Positions 1 through 4,733 of a DNA stretch of 8,875 nucleotides are shown piece after piece; position 1 is the stretch's first letter; the number at the start of each line of letters is the position of its first letter. Origin of the DNA: UBA11346 sp038318565 (GTDB taxonomy: Bacteria; Planctomycetota; UBA11346); assembly GCA_038318565.1 (NCBI GenBank), contig JBBQCI010000116.1, positions 1-8,875 on the forward strand. Reading direction: 5' to 3'. A model generated the notes under the pieces. That model was not told where the DNA came from. It did not search any database and worked only from the letters and a program-made list of their open reading frames with translations. Made by a program: the position numbers and the translations under genes.

Positions 1-61
1 CGGCCTTGCTGGTGATCGGATAGGCGAGGATGACGGACTGCGCGGCGAGGGTCGGAACCAT
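1..61 (-). CDS. 5' end of an unidentified gene, running off the left edge
   Basis: An ATG at 61 on the minus strand opens a frame that stays open to the window edge (about 20 codons, beginning MVPTLAAQSVILAYPITSKA). The fragment is GC-rich like the flanking chromosome and unlike the AT-rich genes to its right. It begins 29 nt beyond the degenerate R' end of the last attC-like site. It could therefore be the next gene cassette or the first host gene after the array. A perfect 6-bp inverted repeat (65-70 with 76-81) lies just upstream of the ATG. There is too little sequence to assign a family, and the frame could be fortuitous. Confidence 0.3.
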   Translation of the reverse strand, partial: MVPTLAAQSVILAYPITSKA

Positions 62-89
62 ACTGGCAGCGTAGGGCTGCCGTGATCGT

Positions 90-230
90 GTCCAGCTTCA
101 GCTAATTCTATGAGTGCGCATGATGTTAAGGATCAGTTTGCGCCGCCCTGATCTTAGTCCCACCACATCACCTGGCCGCCGCGAAATCTTAACCAGGCAG
201 GCACTTGGAAATCTAAGCGACCGGTTAGAC
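90..230 (-). other. attC-like recombination site, leftmost, with degenerate R' box
   Basis: Read on the minus strand, the site opens with a perfect R'' box GTCTAAC (230-224), which also contains the stop codon of the preceding gene. It closes with GCTGGAC (96-90), which matches GTTRRRY except that the catalytic-triplet GTT is GCT. After 3-nt spacers (CGG and GAA), the L'' side pairs with the L' side through GCT, A, ATT and AGTGC. Two extrahelical bases (T and G) lie on the L'' side and a small internal loop precedes AGTGC. The apex contains a stem GTTAAG (125-130) with CTTAAC (188-193) and an inner GATCAG/CTGATC repeat (131-136, 148-153). At 141 nt it is shorter than its two siblings. The GTT to GCT change may make it a poor substrate. 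Confidence 0.7.
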
Positions 231-647
231 GCATCTCTCCATAATTTTTGCCAACCATTTATATTCAGTTGGCTTGTATTCGAGAGAATCAAGCTTTCTA
301 AACAGCGCCTTAAGTTTTACCAACTCTAATTCATCCAACCGTATGAAATACTTCTTTAGTTTCCTAAGCGCTTTTGTTTTTAGTATTTTACCAAACGGAA
401 CCTTGCCATCCTCAACTAACCAATCAATTATCAGCAACCGATAATCCTTATTGTCCTTAATGCCGTCAGTGATTATCTCAATAACACGATTGAATTGAAA
501 AGCTGGGTGAGTTATTAGATTATCTAGCATCGGCACGACAACAGCTGCATTTCTTTCCATCCAATTGATCGCTGTGTACATTTCATCAGCCGACTTCTTA
601 GACTTAATATTATCATCCACCCACTTATAGTAACTTTGCATAGTCAT
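225..647 (-). CDS. Cassette gene: 140-aa lysine-rich helical protein of unknown function
   Basis: I do not recognise this protein. From the ATG at 647 (MTMQSYYKW) it has 140 residues, is rich in Lys, Leu, Ile and Asp/Glu, has no signal peptide or membrane segment, and looks mostly alpha-helical (for example KTKALRKLKKYF, then LVKLKALFRKLDSLEY). This suggests a small cytosolic helical-bundle or HEAT-like protein, but that is only an impression. The frame is open further upstream to 713, but that extension lies inside the neighbouring attC site. The start at 647 sits 8 nt after the core site GTTAGAC, which is normal for a cassette gene. A second ATG at 641 is also possible. There is no Shine-Dalgarno sequence; the leader reads CTCCTCC. 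The stop TAA falls inside the R'' box of the following site. Base composition is much more AT-rich than the GC-rich genes beyond 2338, indicating a foreign origin. Confidence 0.75.
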   Translation of the reverse strand: MTMQSYYKWVDDNIKSKKSADEMYTAINWMERNAAVVVPMLDNLITHPAFQFNRVIEIITDGIKDNKDYRLLIIDWLVEDGKVPFGKILKTKALRKLKKYFIRLDELELVKLKALFRKLDSLEYKPTEYKWLAKIMERCV

Positions 648-655
648 GGAGGAGC

Positions 656-872
656 GTCTAACATCGGAGTTAAATCGGCCCATGTACCGACTGACGGCAA
701 GATGGAACGACACGCGTGGATGGTTTATGCAACGAGAACATGAGGCGGAGCGTCAAGAACTGAGCGGGGTCGACGCCCCTTATGGAATCCTGACCTTGTC
801 CCGCGAATTCTTGACCGGAGCCGCGACTGGGAAACCAGACGAAATGGGATCGGTTTGAACCCCTGGTTAGAA
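656..872 (-). other. attC-like recombination site, middle copy (217 nt)
   Basis: On the minus strand the site runs from TTCTAAC (872-866, 6 of 7 matches to RYYYAAC) to GTTAGAC (662-656, perfect GTTRRRY). The R boxes pair over TCTAAC/GTTAGA. Short spacers follow (CA or CAG, and GAT). Then GGGGTTCAAA (863-854) pairs with the other arm (666-674) through GGGGTT and AAA, leaving one extrahelical C. Further in, CCCAT pairs with ATGGG (848-844 with 679-683). The terminal part is branched: GTCAAGAA/TTCTTGAC (752-759, 808-815) encloses GCGGG/CCCGC (764-768, 800-804). The extra base lies on the L'' side, as expected for a site reading in the same direction as the genes. At 217 nt it is longer than the usual range of about 57-150 nt. 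Confidence 0.8.
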
Positions 873-894
873 CCGAACTATAATGATGACGAAA

Positions 895-1161
895 CTAATA
901 ATCAGTATTTGGAAGACGTTTTATGTACTGCCGATTTATGCGTTGCGCAAGCTTGACCATACTGAGTCCAACATATAACAATGCCCCTCCAATTGCCATC
1001 TCAAGAATGATACTTCCGCCAAAAATAAGGAGCTTCCCATGACCAAGGAGGCCAATTATTGACAACACCACTAACGAAATACCAAGAAACATTAATGCTG
1101 TTCCCACAAACCCGTTGAACATGAACAATAATGTAAACTTCAAGTTTCTGTTAAAATTCAT
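895..1161 (-). CDS. Cassette gene: 88-aa small membrane protein of unknown function
   Basis: The 88 residues are dominated by two long hydrophobic stretches: about residues 9-40, which could be one long or two short membrane spans, and about 44-69. A basic N-terminus (MNFNRNLK) and a basic, hydrophilic tail (KLAQRINRQYIKRL) flank them. This is an integral inner-membrane protein with no family I can name. The start ATG at 1161 lies 14 nt after the R' box GTTAAAG (1182-1176), and the stop at 895 lies 22 nt before the next R'' box, so the gene fills one cassette. No Shine-Dalgarno sequence precedes it. Small hydrophobic proteins of unknown role are frequent in integron cassettes. An immunity-type or envelope role is conceivable, but nothing in the sequence shows it. 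Codons are strongly AT-biased compared with the chromosome to the right. Confidence 0.75.
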   Translation of the reverse strand: MNFNRNLKFTLLFMFNGFVGTALMFLGISLVVLSIIGLLGHGKLLIFGGSIILEMAIGGALLYVGLSMVKLAQRINRQYIKRLPNTDY

Positions 1162-1175
1162 AATTACAAGGAAGG

Positions 1176-1387
1176 CTTTAACATCAAGCTAAAACGGCGA
1201 GTGACCGAAAAAGCGTGATTGGAGTGTGGACGTGGATGGCAATTGAAACGAACATCGAGCGCAGCGTCAAGAACTGAGTGGCGGTGACCGTCGTAGTCCG
1301 GACGATGACCTAGCCGCCGCGAATGCTTGACCAAGCGGGCGACTGTTAACCAGAATTCACTCGCTCGTTTTCAACGACTGGTTAGCC
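1176..1387 (-). other. attC-like recombination site, rightmost copy (212 nt)
   Basis: This is the best-paired of the three sites. On the minus strand it runs from GGCTAAC (1387-1381, 6 of 7) to GTTAAAG (1182-1176, 6 of 7). The spacer is CAG on one side and GAT on the other. The L'' arm (1377-1357) pairs with the opposite arm (1186-1204) over GTT, AAAACG and GCGAGTGA, 17 pairs with one wobble. Two single extrahelical bases (G1372 and A1365), six pairs apart, are both on the L'' side. That is the diagnostic asymmetry of attC. The apex holds GTCAAG/CTTGAC (1266-1271, 1326-1331), GGCGG/CCGCC (1280-1284, 1314-1318) and TCGT/ACGA (1291-1294, 1302-1305). Length is again well above typical. Confidence 0.85.
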
Positions 1388-1395
1388 AAAGAATT

Positions 1396-1863
1396 TCATT
1401 TGATATGGTGAATGGTTTTAGTTAACAATTCAATCATGTATACGTAAGGGAAACAGGTCAAGTCATATGAACGCATTAATGTTGCATTATGCGCAAGCGT
1501 TCTTTTCCAAAATGGCAACGCATGGTCTACAATTACAAGAAGTGGGCGATTATCTGAATATCTTTTGTCGATTTTCATTTGTGGTTTTGCAAATATCCTA
1601 CGAGTCGCGCTTTGACTATGTGAACTAAAATTATTGTCCGATGTTGGAATATGCAATTCCGCGCAGTAATCGTAAGTTGAAACGCATTCTAGGTATATTC
1701 GAGTGTTGTGAACTTCAACAAGCGCGTCACCCATATTTTCATCAGGGAATAAGTTAATTATTCTGCCTTTTAAACCCCTACGTAACCAACAGACTCCAGC
1801 CCTTTCAGTCCGCCATCTTATTCCACCATTATTCCGATTACTGGATTTGGTATCACGAAACAT
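1396..1863 (-). CDS. Cassette gene: 155-aa soluble protein of unknown function
   Basis: From ATG 1863 (MFRDTKSSNR) the gene encodes 155 residues. A TTG seven codons upstream at 1884 is an alternative start. No signal peptide or clear membrane segment is seen. An early segment (LRRGLKGRIINLFPDE and the following 20 residues) looks like beta strands, somewhat like the OB-type domain that follows membrane helices in NfeD-related proteins; this is a weak resemblance. The C-terminal half contains several Tyr and Cys residues and a hydrophobic stretch (RPLLVIVDHALPFW). Its start overlaps the end of the upstream 63-aa membrane gene by 11 nt, so the two are translationally linked. Alternatively they are the halves of one gene split by a frameshift. 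The stop at 1396 lies just before the R'' box of the 1176-1387 site. AT-rich, no Shine-Dalgarno sequence. Confidence 0.65.
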   Translation of the reverse strand: MFRDTKSSNRNNGGIRWRTERAGVCWLRRGLKGRIINLFPDENMGDALVEVHNTRIYLECVSTYDYCAELHIPTSDNNFSSHSQSATRRIFAKPQMKIDKRYSDNRPLLVIVDHALPFWKRTLAHNATLMRSYDLTCFPYVYMIELLTKTIHHIK

Positions 1864-2044
1864 ATCGGCCAAACATGTTACCAACCTTAATGATGTATTT
1901 CCTTAAAATAGTACGACGAAGTAATAGGTGGATAACAGGGAATACCCAACCCGCGAGAAAGAAGATAAGGCCAATCACAAAGGCAAACCAAAACCAAGGT
2001 GGAACCCACTTTTCATAATCGAAAAATAACAATGGCCACCTCAT
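1853..2044 (-). CDS. Cassette gene: 63-aa membrane protein, overlaps the next gene
   Basis: The start ATG at 2044 gives 63 residues (MRWPLLFFDYEKWVPPW...). The centre (about residues 18-42, rich in Trp, Phe, Ile and Leu) is one long or two short membrane segments, followed by a basic tail (LLRRTILRKYIIK) that should face the cytoplasm. The frame also extends to a TTG at 2056, but the ATG lies six nt after an imperfect core site GTTGCTG (2057-2051), matching cassette spacing. It ends 11 nt inside the downstream 155-aa gene, making this a two-gene cassette. The pair might be a membrane anchor and a partner, an immunity-type pair, or one membrane protein with a soluble domain broken by a frameshift. 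I recognise no family. Confidence 0.6.
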   Translation of the reverse strand: MRWPLLFFDYEKWVPPWFWFAFVIGLIFFLAGWVFPVIHLLLRRTILRKYIIKVGNMFGRYVS

Positions 2045-2057
2045 TTTGGTCAGCAAC

Positions 2058-2337
2058 TTTCACAGTACGCGGCCTTCCTTGGTGGCGTAGAATCCTCTCT
2101 ATCGGTTCGCGCCTGAGGTCCAGCACACGCAGGAGCCATTTCAGGCGCCAGATTCCCGGCGCGTCCCGCGCGTCCCGCTCCGGCCCGCTGGTGGTCCAGG
2201 TCGCCCCCGTGGCGCGCTCCGCGCCGGTCACCTGGGGGACAGGAGTGGCCCTATCTATGTTGGCCGATGGGTTATGCAAGACGTCTAGGCGTCCTGATTT
2301 CCAGACGGAGCCGGTGACGCGGCAGAGGCTGTTCGAC
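2058..2337. other. Gene-free stretch between the cassette array and the response regulator
   Basis: Composition switches abruptly from AT-rich to GC-rich near 2057. I find no convincing gene, no fourth attC copy and no integrase fragment here. A minus-strand frame stays open through this stretch with a plausible-looking segment (LRVLDLRREPIERILRHQGR) that could be a decayed coding remnant. It runs through the response regulator in the wrong frame, however, and has no start of its own. A short inverted repeat GACG/CGTC (2280-2293) lies about 45 nt past the end of the response regulator gene but lacks a T-run. GTTATGC (2270-2276) and GTTGGCC (2258-2264) resemble core sites without a paired partner. 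Confidence 0.4.
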
Positions 2338-2748
2338 TCAGGAGCGGCGGCCTCGGAGCTTAAGTGTCGCACTGAGCACGTCGATAAGCTGCTCGGCGCG
2401 GAAGGGCTTCTCCAGCACCGCCGCCTCGGGGAAGTCGGCCTGGAAGTCGAGGTTGTCGCCATAGCCGGAGACGAACAGTACGCGCAAATGCGGCAGTAGT
2501 GCGCAGGCGCGCTTGGCCAGGTCGCGTCCACCCAGGCGCGGCATGACCACATCAGCGAGCAACACATCGATGCCATCGCCATGGCGGCCGAGCACCTCAA
2601 GCGCCTCGTGGCCGTTGCGGGCTGGCAGCACGCGGTAGCCCTCCTGGGCGAGGATCTCCCACACCAGGGAACGGATCTGCTCGTCGTCGTCGGCGACAAG
2701 GACGGTGTGGACCCGGCGGGAGTTACGTTCGGTCTTGGGAGCAGCCAT
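2338..2748 (-). CDS. Stand-alone receiver-domain response regulator (CheY-like)
   Basis: This 136-aa protein is a single phosphoacceptor (REC) domain with no output domain. The acidic pocket is D20-D22 (VLVADDDEQIRSLVW), the phosphorylated Asp is D66 (LLADVVMPRLGG), the switch Ser is S94 (VLFVSGYGD), and the conserved Lys is K114 (LEKPF). The sequence style, with VMPRLGGRDLA and FVSGYGD, resembles receiver modules attached to hybrid histidine kinases, so it may be phosphorylated by such a kinase and act by protein contact. The ATG at 2748 has a Shine-Dalgarno-like GAGG five nt upstream. The gene starts 18 nt after the stop of the AraC-type gene on the same strand, so the two are probably co-transcribed. 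No kinase is adjacent; the CHASE sensor at the right edge is distant and on the other strand. Confidence 0.92.
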   Translation of the reverse strand: MAAPKTERNSRRVHTVLVADDDEQIRSLVWEILAQEGYRVLPARNGHEALEVLGRHGDGIDVLLADVVMPRLGGRDLAKRACALLPHLRVLFVSGYGDNLDFQADFPEAAVLEKPFRAEQLIDVLSATLKLRGRRS

Positions 2749-2766
2749 GACGACCTCGGCTACATC

Positions 2767-3624
2767 CTAACCGACGCCGCCATCGGGTGCAACCCGGGCG
2801 CGCCACGCCGTTGGGGTGCGACTGGTCCGCGCCTTGACACGGGCCGCGAAGTGAAAGGGGTCGGGGAAACCAACCCGCATCGCGACGTCCGCGACGCTGA
2901 GGCCGGTGGCGCGCAGCAGCTGGATGGCGCGCTCGATGCGCCGATCCTCGATCCAGCGCCGCGGGGTGGTACCGAAAGCAGCGCTGAAGGCATGGGCAAA
3001 GCGCGACGGGCTGAGGCCGGATTCACTGGCCAGCCGTGCGACATCCCAGGGCAGATCCAGGCGAGCGGCGACCAGATCAAGGACGCGCGCGAGGCGTGGG
3101 TCGAGGCCGGCCTCTGGCGCGTCCGGGGCAAGCGCTGACAGGCGCAGCACGACTTCTTCGACCGCGATCAGGGCGAGTTCGCCAGCGCGCGGATGGCGCG
3201 AGGCCGACCAGCGCACCGCCTCACCGAGACGTCGCCACAGCGCGGTACGCTCGACCTGGTCGTCGACGACCAAGCGCATCCAGCCGGGGGCGGGTTCGGG
3301 CCAGTGCAGGTGCGGCTCCAGTTCGGGGCGGATGCGCAGGTGGGCCCAGCGGAAGACCCAGCGGCCGGCTGTCGCATCGGTGCGGTAGTCCTGGGCTACG
3401 CCCGGCCGGCAGAGCAGGGCCTCACCAGGGCCGGTGATGAAAGAGCCTCCTCGATGAACCACCCGTCCAGCGCCGGCCCGGGTGAGGAACAGCAGCCAGG
3501 AATCGCTGCCCTGCGGCCGGATGGCGCCGTAGCCGATCGACTCGTCGAAATCCCCACACATGACCGGCAGGGCGCGCAGCACATCGGCTGGGCATCCGCC
3601 AGGTGAATGAGGGGTGGTCGCCAT
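2767..3624 (-). CDS. AraC-family transcriptional regulator
   Basis: From ATG 3624 (MATTPHSP) the protein is 285 aa. The N-terminal half looks like the cupin-type ligand-sensing domain of AraC regulators (LLFLTRAGAGRVVHRGG, then GPGEALLCRPGVAQDY). The C-terminal hundred residues carry two helix-turn-helix motifs: about 192-213 (WDVARLASESGLSPSRFAHA) and about 241-262 (LSVADVAMRVGFPDPFHFAA). They are joined by the usual linker helix and followed by the family ending (RTSRTPTAWR). It probably binds a small molecule, perhaps a sugar, and regulates nearby genes; the divergent methyltransferase and the co-directional response regulator are candidates. Start choice is uncertain: the frame is open to 3720, ATG 3561 would give 264 aa, and no start has a good Shine-Dalgarno sequence. 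With 3624 the start codon overlaps the methyltransferase ATG. Confidence 0.9.
   Translation of the reverse strand: MATTPHSPGGCPADVLRALPVMCGDFDESIGYGAIRPQGSDSWLLFLTRAGAGRVVHRGGSFITGPGEALLCRPGVAQDYRTDATAGRWVFRWAHLRIRPELEPHLHWPEPAPGWMRLVVDDQVERTALWRRLGEAVRWSASRHPRAGELALIAVEEVVLRLSALAPDAPEAGLDPRLARVLDLVAARLDLPWDVARLASESGLSPSRFAHAFSAAFGTTPRRWIEDRRIERAIQLLRATGLSVADVAMRVGFPDPFHFAARVKARTSRTPTAWRARVAPDGGVG
3609..3614 (+). promoter_or_regulatory. Ribosome binding site deciding the methyltransferase start
   Basis: GAGGGG lies eight nt before the ATG at 3623. It supports that codon over the in-frame GTG at 3614, which falls on the last base of this motif. Confidence 0.6.
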
Positions 3625-4603
3625 GACGGCCATCATCGGCACTTGGCGCGGCGCGCCAGGGCCGCACGATCCAGCCGTGATCGAATCGCAACGACGCCTG
3701 CTTGCCGACCGGGTTCGCAACGAGGCCTACACCGAAGCCATCCGCCGTGCCATCACGCCACAGCGCACGCGAGTGGCCGACCTGGGTACCGGGACAGGAT
3801 TCCTGTCGATCCTGTGCGAACGCGCCGGGGCACGCAGCGTGTGGGCGTGCGACGGTGATGCCGGGGTCATCAAGCTGGCCCGCCAGACCGCCAAGGACAA
3901 CCGCGCCACGACGGTACGCTTCGTGCACGGGCACTCGACCGACCTGGCGCCGCCAGAGCCGGTCGACCTGGTGGTGTCGGAAGTGCTCGGCCACTTCGCC
4001 GGCGAAGAGCACCTGATCGAGAGCCTGACCGATGCCCGGCGCTGGCTGGCCCCCGGCGGCAAGATGATCCCGGCAGTGGTCGAGCAGGTGCTCTGCCCGG
4101 TGCTGGGCGGCACCGTTCAGCGCGGCATCGATGTCTTTGCCGGCCATCAGGGCGTCGACCTGGCAGCGGCGCGGGCGATCGCCCTGCACAACGGCTATGT
4201 CCGGACGCTGGATCCCGCCGAGCTGCTCGACGGCGGCAAGGCCGGCGTGGTGATCGACCGCATGCAGTTTCCTGGCGACGAGCCGAGCCGTCGGCGGGGC
4301 ACCGCCGCCTGGACCATGCCAGGTGGTCCAGTGCATGGCCTGTGTTTGTGGTGGGTGGCCGAGCTGTGGCAGGGCGTCAGTCTGTCGACCAGCCCGTTGC
4401 TGCCACCGACCCACTGGGAGCAGATCTACCTGCCACTGCAGCAATCCATGTCGAGCAAACCAGGCGACCGCCTGGAGGCCGAGCTGCGCTTCGACACCCG
4501 CTGGGACGCCGGCTGCGCCGTGCAATGGAATGGCCGCCTGCTGCGCGGCGGCAAGGCGGTGGCATCCTTCAATCAGGACAACCGCATCGGGGTGATGCGT
4601 TAG
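3623..4603 (+). CDS. Protein arginine methyltransferase-like (class I SAM) enzyme
   Basis: This 326-aa protein has the full set of PRMT landmarks in order. The N-terminal helix motif RLLADRVRNEAYTEAI (25-40) matches the family's DxxRxxxYxxAI. The SAM-binding motif I is VADLGTGTGFLSI (51-63), with acidic residue D77 at the end of the next strand. The double-E loop follows, with E120 in SEVLGHF and E129 nine residues later, the exact spacing of the guanidinium-gripping pair. LAPGGKMIP (142-150) comes next, and the THW loop is THWEQIYLPL (263-272) in the C-terminal beta-barrel. Known PRMTs transfer methyl groups from S-adenosylmethionine to arginine in proteins. Bacterial examples with both loops are uncommon, and the substrate here is unknown. 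The length fits a minimal PRMT core without extra domains. It is divergent from the AraC gene and may be followed by the barrel-like gene in one transcript. Confidence 0.85.
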   Translation: MTAIIGTWRGAPGPHDPAVIESQRRLLADRVRNEAYTEAIRRAITPQRTRVADLGTGTGFLSILCERAGARSVWACDGDAGVIKLARQTAKDNRATTVRFVHGHSTDLAPPEPVDLVVSEVLGHFAGEEHLIESLTDARRWLAPGGKMIPAVVEQVLCPVLGGTVQRGIDVFAGHQGVDLAAARAIALHNGYVRTLDPAELLDGGKAGVVIDRMQFPGDEPSRRRGTAAWTMPGGPVHGLCLWWVAELWQGVSLSTSPLLPPTHWEQIYLPLQQSMSSKPGDRLEAELRFDTRWDAGCAVQWNGRLLRGGKAVASFNQDNRIGVMR

Positions 4604-4634
4604 AACAGGCACAGTCACGCGGCGGGTGAGTGCC

Positions 4635-4668
4635 ACAGGCCATTTACAGAGGCAACCGGCTGGCCTGT
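4635..4668 (+). terminator. Inverted repeat after the methyltransferase gene, possible weak terminator
   Basis: ACAGGCCA (4635-4642) and TGGCCTGT (4661-4668) are perfect 8-bp inverted repeats around an 18-nt loop, beginning 32 nt after the methyltransferase stop. No T-run follows, so this could be a Rho-dependent signal, a protein-binding site, or neutral. Confidence 0.3.
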
Positions 4669-4694
4669 CCGATGCGATCCGCTCCCTAGCCTGC

Positions 4695-4724
4695 CCTGAC
4701 CGCTGCGGTCCCGCCGCGGTCAGG
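4695..4724 (+). promoter_or_regulatory. Hairpin overlapping the Shine-Dalgarno of the barrel-like gene
   Basis: CCTGACCGC (4695-4703) and GCGGTCAGG (4716-4724) pair perfectly over nine bases. The 12-nt loop can extend the stem by GCG/CGC with one mismatch. The likely Shine-Dalgarno AGGA is at 4722-4725, eight nt before the ATG at 4734, so three of its four bases are inside the 3' arm. The fold would hide the ribosome binding site in the mRNA, a layout typical of translational control. It could alternatively be an operator or a transcription-attenuating hairpin, although no T-run follows. Confidence 0.5.
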
Positions 4725-4733
4725 ACCCCGCGC

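Larger units (their letters stand above)
90..2057 (-). mobile_element. Integron-type gene cassette array (three attC-like sites, no integrase in view)
   Basis: AT-rich minus-strand genes of unknown function alternate with three related imperfect inverted repeats (90-230, 656-872, 1176-1387) that fold like attC sites. Genes start 8-14 nt after one site's R' box (GTTAGAC at 662-656, GTTAAAG at 1182-1176) and stop 8-22 nt before, or inside, the next R'' box (stops at 225, 895, 1396). This is the layout of integron cassettes. The cassettes are roughly 560, 520 and 870 nt. The first (highest-coordinate) cassette begins after GTTGCTG at 2057-2051, an imperfect core site with no recognisable attC or attI behind it. 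No tyrosine recombinase is present, so the stretch is either a CALIN or part of an integron whose integrase lies elsewhere. Absence of clear Shine-Dalgarno sequences before the cassette genes is also common for cassettes. Confidence 0.8.

Noticed and set aside
646..858. A plus-strand 70-codon frame with a GGAGGAG motif inside the middle attC site.
   Set aside because: The homologous stretch in the rightmost site (1176-1387) is full of stops, so the repeat is not conserved as coding. The purine motif lies after, not before, the ATG.
90..1387. The three repeats as a CRISPR array or simple REP elements.
   Set aside because: The repeats are 140-217 nt, diverged, and separated by whole genes rather than short spacers. 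Their ends, spacers and one-sided bulges match attC organisation.
2270..2276. GTTATGC as the core site of a fourth attC beyond the first cassette.
   Set aside because: I could not find a paired R or L box partner at any reasonable distance on either side.
2013..2699. A 228-codon minus-strand frame through the response regulator and the gene-free stretch.
   Set aside because: Its first two thirds are a shadow of the response regulator. The last part looks protein-like but has no start, no recognisable domain, and runs into the cassette region.
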